DNA of 16,805 bases from Thiobacillus sp. (GCA_020217265.1 JAIWOS010000090.1:1-16805), one strand, 5' to 3'. Numbered from the stretch's first letter, positions 7,508 through 16,121 are shown. The notes: generated from the sequence alone by a model not told the origin. A program made the numbers and translations.

Positions 7508-8036
7508 GGATAAAGCCCTGATCAAGAAATGGACGCCGAGTCCGCTGACCCTGATTCTACTGGGTTTGATCGCGTACCTGTGGTTCCGCCCGCCAGCCAA
7601 GGTGAGCGACGAGAATGTGGTGCCGCCGGCGTGGCAGGTGACGCTGCCGGATGGCCGCACGCTCACGAGCGACGCCCTCAAGGGCAAGGTGGTGCTGGTG
7701 AATTTCTGGGCGACCTGGTGCCCTTACTGCCGCAAGGAAAAGCCGGTGATCGACGAATTCTGGCAGGACACCCGCGGCCGCGGCTTCGAGGTGGTGTCGA
7801 TCAGCGTCGACGACCCGCCGGAAAAGATCGCGGCCTGGATGCAGGACAAGGGCTATGCCTTCATGGCGGCACCCACGAACGCCAGCGTGGCAGCCGCGTT
7901 CGGCCCCGTGGCGAGCGTGCCCACGTCCTTCATCGTCGACGCCGACGGCCACATTCGCCACAAGATCGCCGGGCAGGTGCACTATCCCCGGCTGGAATCC
8001 CTCGTCACCCCTTTACTGAAAAGGCCTGCGCCATGA
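7506..8036 (+). CDS. TlpA/ResA-like membrane-anchored thioredoxin
   Basis: This 176-residue protein has an N-terminal membrane anchor (about 12-28) and a periplasmic thioredoxin fold. The redox motif is WCPYC (Cys72, Cys75), preceded by GKVVLVNFWAT, and the cis-proline loop is SVPTSF (Pro139). Members of this family reduce or oxidise thiols of exported proteins, often in cytochrome c maturation; the actual partner is not shown here. The ATG overlaps the divergent hemJ ATG (CATG), and no clear ribosome-binding site precedes it. Its stop overlaps the slyX start (ATGA at 8033-8036), so the two are translationally coupled. Confidence 0.92.
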   Translation: MDKALIKKWTPSPLTLILLGLIAYLWFRPPAKVSDENVVPPAWQVTLPDGRTLTSDALKGKVVLVNFWATWCPYCRKEKPVIDEFWQDTRGRGFEVVSISVDDPPEKIAAWMQDKGYAFMAAPTNASVAAAFGPVASVPTSFIVDADGHIRHKIAGQVHYPRLESLVTPLLKRPAP

Positions 8037-8251
8037 CCACGCCCCGCGACGTCGAACCCCGCCTGGCCGAAATCGAGGCCAAGTTGGCCTTTGCCGAGGA
8101 TCTCATCGAGACGCTCAACAAAACGGTGTTTCGCCAGCAGGAACAGCTCGACCTGCTCCAGGACCAGTTGCGCCTTCTGTACCTGCGCCTGCAGGAATCG
8201 CAACCGGAAGACCGACGCAGTCCGCGCGACGACATCCCGCCGCATTACTGA
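8033..8251 (+). CDS. slyX: SlyX family protein
   Basis: Seventy-two residues, the normal size for SlyX. A coiled coil runs from about residue 8 to 52 (RLAEIEAKLAFAEDLIETLN, then QQEQLDLLQDQLRLLYLRL), and the tail PRDDIPPHY is the typical SlyX ending (IPPHY). Biochemical function is unknown in the family. It overlaps the preceding TlpA-like gene by four bases. Confidence 0.93.
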   Translation: MTTPRDVEPRLAEIEAKLAFAEDLIETLNKTVFRQQEQLDLLQDQLRLLYLRLQESQPEDRRSPRDDIPPHY

Positions 8252-8308
8252 CGGCAGGATACCGCGCGGAAAGCGTCAGCCGGGTTGCCCGTGAGACTCA
8301 GACCTCCA

Positions 8309-8632
8309 TCACGGCAAGGGGTCGCCATCCCCGGCATGGAAAACATCCCAGCCACTGCTTGCACTCGAGCCCAGGGACGTTCCCATATAGGCTTTCTCAT
8401 AGGCGCCGATCCTGACGCCGTCGCCCGCGGCGAACGCGTCAAACCCCTGGCCTACTCCCGCGCCCATTGACGTGCCTTGATAAGCGGCAGCGGAAATCGG
8501 CTCGCCCTCGCGGGCCTTGAACGTGTCCCAGCCCTGCCCCACGCTTGCGGACAGGGACGCGGGAACCATCAGAAGCAGGGAGGCAGCCCCCGCCAGACTT
8601 GCCAGCACAGTACTCATCCGAACGGTTTTCAT
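8309..8632 (-). CDS. Small exported protein with three GWDxF repeats
   Basis: From the ATG at 8632 the product is 107 residues. A signal peptide covers about 1-30 (positively charged MKTVR start, hydrophobic core, ASLSAS). The whole mature part is three repeats: VGQGWDTFKAREGEPIS (31-47), VGQGFDAFAAGDGVRIG (60-76) and ASSGWDVFHAGDGDPLP (91-107). The 12- and 14-residue spacers share the pattern YxGTSxG. The repeat period is 29-31 residues and the chain stops immediately at the end of the third core. I do not recognise the family. A longer frame starts at 8764, but the added part lacks protein character and would bury the signal peptide. It is divergent from the serine protease gene. Secretion is well supported; function is unknown. 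Confidence 0.75.
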   Translation of the reverse strand: MKTVRMSTVLASLAGAASLLLMVPASLSASVGQGWDTFKAREGEPISAAAYQGTSMGAGVGQGFDAFAAGDGVRIGAYEKAYMGTSLGSSASSGWDVFHAGDGDPLP

Positions 8633-8743
8633 GATGCACTCACTTTCCGTAACCGACCGGCACCCTGAATGCATGCCCCTGCAAGGAACTCGGGGCCCGG
8701 GAACCAGTCTTGTTTCTGGATTATCCTGACCTCCTCGGCCGTC

Positions 8744-8749
8744 TTTATA
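8744..8749 (-). promoter_or_regulatory. Possible -10 box (TATAAA) of the GWDxF-repeat gene
   Basis: On the minus strand TATAAA lies about 112 bp upstream of the ATG at 8632; only weak -35 candidates (such as TCTTCG 17 bp before) are present. If real, the transcript has a long leader. The 181-bp gap 8633-8813 must hold promoters for both divergent genes; an AT-rich stretch at 8775-8784 precedes the protease gene. Confidence 0.3.
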
Positions 8750-8813
8750 GCCGCTCCCGTTCACGCCGAAGATTGAATTTTTTAATCACGCACACCTTCT
8801 GCCGGGGTCATAA

Positions 8814-9755
8814 ATGCACATATCGCAACGTGCTTTCTTGCTGACTCTCGCCTCGCTGCTGGCGCTCTGGCTGGCGGGAACCGGCCTGTCTTTTGCCGCA
8901 CGCCAGCCCGCGTGGGATACCTGGGTTCTGAAAGTCGACGTGATCCGCAACGACGGCACGCGCGATCTGGGTTCCGGGGTGCTGATCGGCCCGGAACGGC
9001 TCATCACCAACTGCCATGTGGTACGCAATGCCCGCGAAATCCGGGTATCCCAAGGCCAGGACAGCTGGCTCGCCAGCCCGGTCATGGGGGATGCCTATCG
9101 GGACCTGTGTCTGCTCAGGCTGCCCGGCCATCCCGGCAATCCGCCCCCCATCGCCGAGCCGGGCAGCCTCAAGGTGGGCCAGGCGGTTTATGCTGCGGGG
9201 TATTCCGGCGGCACGTTCGGCACCAGCACCGGCCGCGTCAAGGGCCTGTTCACCTGCGACTGCGATGGCGGCAAGGTCATCCAGACCTCGGCCCAGTTCG
9301 AGCCGGGCGCCAGCGGCGGCGGCCTGTTCAACGAGGCGGGGGAACTGGTCGGCATCCTCACCTTCAAGTCGCACAGCGGCGGCATTTTCCACTTCGCCAT
9401 TCCCATCGGCTGGATGAAGCAGCTGAGCCAGCGCCCGCTGTCCGACCGCCAGGACCGGGAACCGTTCTGGGAAAACCCGTCGCGCAGCAGCGGCTACTTC
9501 CTGGCGGCCTGCGACCTCAGCGCGAAAAAGAAATGGCAGGATCTGCTGCAACTCACCCAGGAGTGGGAACGGCAGGAACCCTACAATCCGCAGGCCTGGA
9601 TGGCCTCCGGCCGCGCGAATCTCGGTCTGAAACGGCTGCACCGGGCCGCCCGGGATTTCCAGAAAGTGCTCGAACTCGATTCCACCCATGCCGAGGCGCA
9701 GTGGGAACTGCAACAGCTGGAACTGGAACTGGGCCAGCCGCTGCCCGGCAGCTGA
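8814..9755 (+). CDS. Exported trypsin-like serine protease with TPR-like C-terminus
   Basis: The product is 313 residues. A signal peptide or N-terminal anchor spans about 1-29 (ending SFAAR). The chymotrypsin-fold domain shows all three catalytic residues: His68 in TNCHVV, Asp97 in YRDLCLL, and Ser167 in PGASGGGLF. This is the S1/HtrA-like arrangement, but no PDZ domain follows. Instead residues about 225-305 are helical and resemble one or two TPR units (PYNPQAWMASGRANLGLKR, then RAARDFQKVLELDSTHAEAQ), probably for partner binding. Cys67, Cys99, Cys148 and Cys150 could form disulfides, consistent with a periplasmic or secreted location. GGGG six nt upstream of ATG may serve as ribosome-binding site. 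Substrate unknown. It is divergent from the GWDxF-repeat gene and converges on ettA. Confidence 0.88.
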   Translation: MHISQRAFLLTLASLLALWLAGTGLSFAARQPAWDTWVLKVDVIRNDGTRDLGSGVLIGPERLITNCHVVRNAREIRVSQGQDSWLASPVMGDAYRDLCLLRLPGHPGNPPPIAEPGSLKVGQAVYAAGYSGGTFGTSTGRVKGLFTCDCDGGKVIQTSAQFEPGASGGGLFNEAGELVGILTFKSHSGGIFHFAIPIGWMKQLSQRPLSDRQDREPFWENPSRSSGYFLAACDLSAKKKWQDLLQLTQEWERQEPYNPQAWMASGRANLGLKRLHRAARDFQKVLELDSTHAEAQWELQQLELELGQPLPGS

Positions 9756-9788
9756 CGCGCTGCAACGCGCGGCGCGCGCCGGCCGTGC

Positions 9789-11453
<1,665 letters not shown>

Positions 11454-11504
11454 GGGAGTTTGCGAGCGGTTAGAAAAATCAGAAAGTCACAGGGATGCAG
11501 GAGA

Positions 11505-11544
11505 GGCAAGGGCGGAAAAGCAAAACGCCCCTTCCTCCCTTGCC
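11505..11544 (-). terminator. Hairpin between lipoprotein gene and ettA
   Basis: GGCAAGGG (11505-11512) pairs with CCCTTGCC (11537-11544), 8 bp perfect, 24-nt loop. A competing shorter stem, GGGCG (11510-11514) with CGCCC (11526-11530), overlaps it. It sits just after the lipoprotein stop. No run of U follows on the minus strand, so it may be a partial terminator, an mRNA-end stabiliser or nothing. Confidence 0.35.
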
Positions 11545-11555
11545 TGCCTGTGAAA

Positions 11556-11795
11556 CTATTTTTTGTCGACCGGACAGGCGTCGAACGTGCAGCCCTTGGC
11601 CGGATTGCGGCTGACGAAGCTGCCGTTGGGGCAGGCCTGCACATCGGCCGGGCACACCAGCAGGTCGTCGGCGGGCAGGGACGGGGGCGGAGGCCCGGCC
11701 GGGGAGGCTTTTTTCACCGGCGCGGCCGGCTGGGGCGAGCTTGCGCCGCAAGCCGCCAGGGCGAACAGCAGGGGCACGAGCACGAGGATTCTCAT
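11556..11795 (-). CDS. Small Cys-rich lipoprotein
   Basis: Seventy-nine residues. A lipoprotein signal ends in LAAC with the lipid-carrying Cys at 16. A Pro/Ala linker (17-42) leads to a compact four-Cys domain: Cys48, Cys55, Cys69, Cys74, in a VCPADVQACPNGSFVSRNP...CTFDACP pattern. Similar CxxD...CPxGxxVxRxP...CxFxxCP modules are found in many small exported proteobacterial proteins of unknown role; this is from memory of the pattern, not a search. Its ATG overlaps the stop of the upstream TlpA-like gene by four bases, so the two are translated together. That coupling suggests, without proving, that the thioredoxin acts on these disulfides. Confidence 0.8.
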   Translation of the reverse strand: MRILVLVPLLFALAACGASSPQPAAPVKKASPAGPPPPSLPADDLLVCPADVQACPNGSFVSRNPAKGCTFDACPVDKK

Positions 11796-12286
11796 GACAG
11801 CGCCTTGTCGAGCCGGGCTTTGAGCCTGGCGAAATCGAGCTCGCCCAGCGTCTGCTCGATCACGCTGCCGTCCTTGTCGATGAGGAAGCTGGTTGGCGTG
11901 AGCTGCACGTCGCCGAAGGCGCGCGCGTGCTCGCCGTTGACGTCGAGCGCGACGGGAAACGGCAACTGGCGCGTCTGCGCGAAATTCGCCACGTAATTGG
12001 GCGGATCGTAGCTCATCGCCACGGCAATGATTTCGAAGCCGCGGTCCTTGTACTGGCGATAGGTTTCGATCATGCCCGGCATCTCGCGGATGCAGCCTGG
12101 GCAGGAGGTCGCCCAGAAATTCACCAGCACGACCTTGCCGCGCAGATCGGACAGCGCGATCGGCTTGCCTTCGAGCGTGGTGAAGGTGGCGGCGGGCGCC
12201 TGGGGTCTGGCCATCAGCGCGTAGGCAAGCGCGGCGAGCAGCGCGACGACGGCGGCGGCAATCAGGAGGGGTTTGCTGGCTTTCAC
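11792..12286 (-). CDS. TlpA/ResA-like thioredoxin, membrane-anchored
   Basis: I chose the GTG at 12286 because AAGGA lies six nt before it and the product then begins with a clean anchor, VKASKPLLIAAAVVALLAAL. The 164-residue protein carries the redox motif SCPGC (Cys62, Cys65) after NFWAT, and the cis-proline loop LTPTSF (Pro131). The family is AhpC/TSA-Redoxin/TlpA, acting in the periplasm on protein thiols. A longer frame to 12547 exists but its extra part is antisense-like sequence inside the carbonic anhydrase gene. It is 32 bp after the carbonic anhydrase stop and overlaps the lipoprotein start (ATGA). It is the second TlpA-like gene in the window; the other has WCPYC. Confidence 0.9.
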   Translation of the reverse strand: MKASKPLLIAAAVVALLAALAYALMARPQAPAATFTTLEGKPIALSDLRGKVVLVNFWATSCPGCIREMPGMIETYRQYKDRGFEIIAVAMSYDPPNYVANFAQTRQLPFPVALDVNGEHARAFGDVQLTPTSFLIDKDGSVIEQTLGELDFARLKARLDKALS

Positions 12287-12318
12287 TGGATGTCCTTGAA
12301 GGTGCGACTTGAATCGCG

Positions 12319-12870
12319 TCAATCGACCTGGTACGACCGAGCGAGCTTCACATAGTGCCCGGCCGAATACGCGAAATAGGCGATCTCGTCGGCGGTGAGC
12401 GGTCGCACGGCCTTGGCGGGCCGGCCGAGGTAAAGCTGCCCGGATTCGAGCACCTTGCCCTCCGGCACCAGCGAGCCCGCGCCGAGCAGCACGTGTTTCC
12501 TGACGACCGCGCCGTCGAGGATGATCGAGCCCATCCCGATCAGGCATTCGTCCTCGATGGTGCAGGCGTGCAGGATGACGGTGTGCCCAACCGTCACCCG
12601 GTCGCCGATGACGAGCGGGCCGCCGGCGGGATTGGACGCGGTCCTGTGCGACACGTGCAGCACGCTGCCGTCCTGGATGTTGGTTTCATCGCCGATGACG
12701 ATGCTGTTCACGTCGCCGCGGATCACCGCGCCCGGCCACACCGAGGCGTCGCGCCCGAGCGACACCTCGCCGATCACCGTGGCGCGCGGGTGCGCCCAGG
12801 CGCCGGGCGCCAGCCGTGGTGCGGCACCGTGGTGCGCGGCAAGGGGCAGTTCGTAGACCTTGTTCGTCAT
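12319..12870 (-). CDS. yrdA: Gamma-carbonic anhydrase family protein (YrdA-like)
   Basis: One hundred eighty-three residues, the usual YrdA length. The left-handed beta-helix hexapeptide repeats run through about 25-150 (TVIGEVSLGRDASVWPGAVI and onwards). The three metal-binding histidines are visible: His72 in VLHVSH, and His96 and His101 in VGHTVILH. The C-terminal helix begins at LTADEIAYF. YrdA homologues bind zinc but carbonic anhydrase activity is often not shown for them. The ATG at 12870 gives the standard MTNKVYELP-like start; an in-frame ATG at 12915 would add 15 residues that are not typical. First gene of the minus-strand group leading to ettA and divergent from prlC. Confidence 0.93.
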   Translation of the reverse strand: MTNKVYELPLAAHHGAAPRLAPGAWAHPRATVIGEVSLGRDASVWPGAVIRGDVNSIVIGDETNIQDGSVLHVSHRTASNPAGGPLVIGDRVTVGHTVILHACTIEDECLIGMGSIILDGAVVRKHVLLGAGSLVPEGKVLESGQLYLGRPAKAVRPLTADEIAYFAYSAGHYVKLARSYQVD

Positions 12871-12899
12871 GGGGTTGAAAATCGGCAACTGAGGGCGAA

Positions 12900-12907
12900 A
12901 GTATAAT
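12900..12907. promoter_or_regulatory. Overlapping divergent -10 boxes between the carbonic anhydrase gene and prlC
   Basis: AGTATAAT holds a perfect plus-strand TATAAT (12902-12907), 31 bp before the prlC ATG, and a minus-strand TATACT (12905-12900), 30 bp before the carbonic anhydrase ATG. The -35 boxes are weak: TTGAAA at 12875-12880 is 21 bp away for plus. If the minus promoter is used, transcription starts near 12893, which supports the ATG at 12870 over the one at 12915. Confidence 0.5.
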
Positions 12908-12937
12908 TCGTTCATCCTTCCTGTTCCGCGTGCCGCC

Positions 12938-14977
12938 ATGAACCCGCTCCTCGATTTTTCCGGTCTGCCCCGTTTCGCCGAATTCAAGCCCGAATTCGTC
13001 ACCCCTGCCATCGACCAGTTGCTGGCCGACTGCCGCGCCGCCGTGGCACGCGCCGAAGCGCCCGACACCCCCGCCGAGTGGGACGCCTTCGTCGCCCCGC
13101 TCGACGACGCGAACGAAAAGCTCGGCCGCGCCTGGGGCGTGGTGTCGCACCTGCATTCGGTGATGGATTCGCCCGAGTTGCGCGAGGTGTACAACGCCAA
13201 CCTGCCCAAGATCACCGTCTACTACGCCGAGCTGGGGCAGAACGAGGCACTCTACGCCAAGTACAAGGCGCTCAAGGCCAGCCCCGGCTACGCGGCCCTG
13301 TCGGCGGCGCGCAAGAAGATCGTTGAAAACGAACTGCGCGACTTCCGCCTCGGCGGCGCCGAACTGCCCGCCGACAAGAAGGCGCGCTTCATGCAGGTGC
13401 AGGAGGAACTGGCGCAACTCTCCGCCAAGTTCGAGGAAAACCTGCTCGACGCCACCAACGACTACCACCTCATCATCGACGAGCCGTCCGAACTCGCCGG
13501 CATTCCCGACGACGTGCTGGAAATGATGAAGTCCGCCGCCGAGGCCGATGGCGAGACCGGCTGGAAGATCACCCTGCAGATGCCGTCCTACCTGCCGGTG
13601 ATGCAGTACGCCGATTCCCGCGAACTGCGGCAGATTCTCTACCGCGCCTATGTCACCCGCGCGTCCGAATTCGGCAAGCCCGAACTCGACAACACCCCGC
13701 TCATCGCGCAGATCCTCAAACTGCGCCGCGAGGCCGCCCAGTTGCTGGGCTTCAAGTCCTACGCCGAAGTCTCGCTCGAGGCCAAGATGGCCGATTCGCC
13801 GCGCCAGGTGCTGCAGTTCCTCGACGAACTTGCCGCCCGCGCCCGCCCCTACGCGGAAAAGGATTTCGAAGAGCTCAAGGCCTTCGCCCGCGACACGCTG
13901 GGCTACGACACGCTCGAAGCCTGGGACAACGCCTACGTCTCCGAAAAGCTGCGCGTGGCGCGCTACAGCTTCTCCGACCAGGAAGTGAAGCAGTACTTCC
14001 CCGAGCACCGCGTGCTGGCGGGGCTGTTCAAGCTGGTGGAAACGCTCTACGGCCTCCACATCCGCGAAGACAAGGCGCCGGTGTGGCACCCCGACGTGAA
14101 GTTCTACACGCTCACCGACCACGCCGGCCAGCGTGTCGGCCAGTTCTATCTCGACCTCTACGCGCGCGCCTCCAAGCGCGGCGGCGCCTGGATGGACGAC
14201 GTCATCACCCGCCGCCGCAAGGCCGACGGCGTGCAGACGCCGGTGGCGTACCTCAACTGCAATTTCTCCGCGCCAGTGGGGGACAAACCCGCGCTCTTCA
14301 CCCACGACGAGGTCATCACGCTCTTCCACGAAACCGGCCACGGCCTGCACCACCTGCTCACCCGGATCGAGGAGCTGGGCGTGGCCGGCATCAACGGCGT
14401 GGAATGGGACGCGGTCGAGCTGCCCAGCCAGTTCATGGAAAACTTCTGCTGGGAATGGGACGTGTTGAAGCACATGACCGGCCACGTCGACACCGGCGCG
14501 CCGCTGCCGCGCGAACTGTTCGACAAGATGCTCGCCGCCAAGAACTTCCAGTCCGGCCTGCAAACGCTGCGCCAGGTCGAATTCGCCGTGTTCGACATGC
14601 GCCTGCACGACGACTTCGACCCCAGCGGCCAGGCCACGGCGATGGACCTGCTGAACGAAGTGCGCCAGAAAGTCGCGGTCATCATCCCGCCCGCCTACAA
14701 CCGTTTCCCCAACAACTTCTCGCACATCTTCGCCGGCGGCTACGCGGCGGGCTACTACAGCTACAAGTGGGCCGAAGTGCTCTCGGCCGACGCCTACGCC
14801 CTGTTCGAAGACGAAGCCGAAGGCTACGGCGGCGTGTTGAATCCGGAAGTCGGCCACCGCTTCTGGAGCGAAATCCTCGCCCAGGGCGGCGCGCGGCCCG
14901 CGCTCGAATCGTTCAAGGCCTTCCGCGGCCGCGAGCCGACGATCGACGCGCTGTTGCGGCACAACGGCATGGCCTGA
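12938..14977 (+). CDS. prlC: Oligopeptidase A (M3 family zinc metallopeptidase)
   Basis: The 679-residue product is full length for PrlC/OpdA. The zinc motif is HETGH at 464-468 (FHETGHGLHHLL), and the third ligand is Glu494 in DAVELPSQ, 26 residues further, as expected for M3 enzymes. The FAGGYAAGYYSYKW stretch near 607-620 is the conserved substrate-binding region rich in Tyr and Gly. The enzyme degrades cytosolic peptides up to about 20 residues, including cleaved signal peptides. The ATG at 12938 gives the common start MNPLLDFSGLPRF; no strong ribosome-binding site is visible. Codon use is extremely GC3-rich, which creates a full-length antisense frame. Confidence 0.97.
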   Translation: MNPLLDFSGLPRFAEFKPEFVTPAIDQLLADCRAAVARAEAPDTPAEWDAFVAPLDDANEKLGRAWGVVSHLHSVMDSPELREVYNANLPKITVYYAELGQNEALYAKYKALKASPGYAALSAARKKIVENELRDFRLGGAELPADKKARFMQVQEELAQLSAKFEENLLDATNDYHLIIDEPSELAGIPDDVLEMMKSAAEADGETGWKITLQMPSYLPVMQYADSRELRQILYRAYVTRASEFGKPELDNTPLIAQILKLRREAAQLLGFKSYAEVSLEAKMADSPRQVLQFLDELAARARPYAEKDFEELKAFARDTLGYDTLEAWDNAYVSEKLRVARYSFSDQEVKQYFPEHRVLAGLFKLVETLYGLHIREDKAPVWHPDVKFYTLTDHAGQRVGQFYLDLYARASKRGGAWMDDVITRRRKADGVQTPVAYLNCNFSAPVGDKPALFTHDEVITLFHETGHGLHHLLTRIEELGVAGINGVEWDAVELPSQFMENFCWEWDVLKHMTGHVDTGAPLPRELFDKMLAAKNFQSGLQTLRQVEFAVFDMRLHDDFDPSGQATAMDLLNEVRQKVAVIIPPAYNRFPNNFSHIFAGGYAAGYYSYKWAEVLSADAYALFEDEAEGYGGVLNPEVGHRFWSEILAQGGARPALESFKAFRGREPTIDALLRHNGMA

Positions 14978-14989
14978 CGAGCCCCCGCC

Positions 14990-15006
14990 TGTCGGAAATT
15001 TTTACA
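14990..15006 (+). promoter_or_regulatory. Imperfect dyad, candidate PrsR-type activator site for the PEP-CTERM gene
   Basis: TGTCGGAAATTTTTACA is a 17-bp imperfect dyad (TGT...AA-N-TT...ACA; 5 of 8 pairs). It lies 77 bp upstream of the GG of the sigma-54 element, in the normal range for an enhancer-binding protein site. PEP-CTERM systems of betaproteobacteria often encode PrsK/PrsR, a histidine kinase and sigma-54-type response regulator, and PrsR is the natural candidate; the assignment is inference. Confidence 0.55.
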
Positions 15007-15081
15007 GCAACGACACCGCAGAGATGCACCGATACAGCGAATACGACGCCTGACGGGGTTTCCCGCGCGGGCAGAAACAGG

Positions 15082-15097
15082 AGGCACACAATTTGCT
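15082..15097 (+). promoter_or_regulatory. Sigma-54 (-24/-12) promoter of the PEP-CTERM gene
   Basis: AGGCACACAATTTGCT matches the RpoN consensus TGGCAC-N5-TTGCW in all but a few positions. The GG (15083-15084) and GC (15095-15096) are separated by exactly 10 bp, which is the diagnostic spacing. Transcription would start near 15108, giving a leader of about 30 nt before the ATG at 15138. Confidence 0.75.
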
Positions 15098-15137
15098 GCG
15101 CAGCAATTTGAATTTGCCAGCTGTGAGGTATTAGCAT

Positions 15138-16121
15138 ATGAAAAAACTCCTGATCCCCGCTCTCGGCGGCAGCCTGCTCCTCGCTACCCCCGCCGCGCAG
15201 GCCGCCCTTCCTATGATCAACCCGTGCAACGTCCTTTCTGCGCCCATGGTCCCCGGCGTCAACATCGCGGATGCGGTCGGGACATGCAATGACAACACCG
15301 CCGTCGTCGAGGTGCTGATCAACGACACTGCCTACTATTACGAAAACTTCGAACAAGCAACCTCAACCCACGGCATTTTGACCGTCACCAGCCCGCTCAA
15401 CCCCACTGGAGCCATCGATGGCTGGTACAACGAGAGTGATTCAAATCCCGTCGAAGGCGCACTGGCCGTTTCATATACGGCTCCCGGGCACAATCATGCC
15501 TACGCGAAAAGCTTGTTTGGCGGTGTGTACCCGTACAATTATTACAATCCCGACACAGGGAACTACGAGTACCGCAGCCTCAGCTTTGCCGCCAGCGCCC
15601 GCAGCCTGTGGGTCGACATCCTCACCTTCGATGCGGACGGCAGCTATTCGGCCACCTTTGCCGTGGACGGCCTTGCCGGCGGACTGACCGGGTCTTTTAC
15701 GACTTGGAGCTGGCCAAGCCCTTATGACAGCCTGAGGAGCTGGCAATTCGACGTCACCGTGCTGGGGCTCGACGACCCGGTGTATGCCACCTTGAGCATG
15801 GGCCAAAGTAGCGCGTCGCTGACCTCGTCCTTCAACGAGAGCGGCACCCTGAGGTTCGATTACCTGGCCGGCAACCGCTATCTGATCGTCGCCAGCCTGG
15901 ATGTAGGCGTGAGCAACGGCGGGACGGTGGATTTCTATAACACCGCCACCCTGAGCAGCTTGACGCTCACTCCGGGCACCACCATGAGCGCTATGTCCGG
16001 TGCGGACTACTTCAACCTTGGCAACACGGCGGCACCGCCTATCCCCGAGCCGGAGACCTACGCCCTGATGCTCGCAGGCTTGGGGCTGGTGGGCTTCGCT
16101 GCACGCCGGCAGCTTCGCTAG
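15138..16121 (+). CDS. PEP-CTERM sorting-domain exported protein
   Basis: The product has 327 residues. GAGGT about eight nt upstream of ATG is a good ribosome-binding site. A signal peptide covers 1-22 (MKKLLIPALGGSLLLATPAAQA). The C-terminal sorting signal has PEP at 303-305 (IPEPETYALML), a hydrophobic helix at about 307-322, and a basic end RRQLR. In organisms with exosortase EpsH/XrtA this tail is recognised and cut, and the protein is exported with exopolysaccharide. The body (23-300) is rich in Ser, Thr, Gly, Tyr and Asn and looks all-beta; Cys30 and Cys50 may pair. I cannot assign the body to a known domain. The gene stands alone, with its own sigma-54 promoter, and is followed by two hairpins. 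Confidence 0.93.
   Translation: MKKLLIPALGGSLLLATPAAQAALPMINPCNVLSAPMVPGVNIADAVGTCNDNTAVVEVLINDTAYYYENFEQATSTHGILTVTSPLNPTGAIDGWYNESDSNPVEGALAVSYTAPGHNHAYAKSLFGGVYPYNYYNPDTGNYEYRSLSFAASARSLWVDILTFDADGSYSATFAVDGLAGGLTGSFTTWSWPSPYDSLRSWQFDVTVLGLDDPVYATLSMGQSSASLTSSFNESGTLRFDYLAGNRYLIVASLDVGVSNGGTVDFYNTATLSSLTLTPGTTMSAMSGADYFNLGNTAAPPIPEPETYALMLAGLGLVGFAARRQLR

Noticed and set aside
7508..7687. N-terminal extension of hemJ
   Set aside because: The added residues do not resemble HemJ and overlap the divergent thioredoxin gene; the ATG at 7507 has a good ribosome-binding site.
8248..8279. CTGACG / CGTCAG inverted repeat after slyX as a terminator
   Set aside because: Only 6 bp with a 20-nt loop and no T-tract; too weak to call.
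12287..12547. N-terminal extension of the second TlpA-like gene
   Set aside because: It would lie within the carbonic anhydrase gene and place the membrane anchor in the middle; GTG at 12286 has AAGGA at six nt.
12686..14962. Minus-strand open frame of 758 codons
   Set aside because: Mirror of the GC3-rich prlC gene; Val/Glu/Gly/His-rich low-information product, whereas the plus frame is a complete M3 peptidase.
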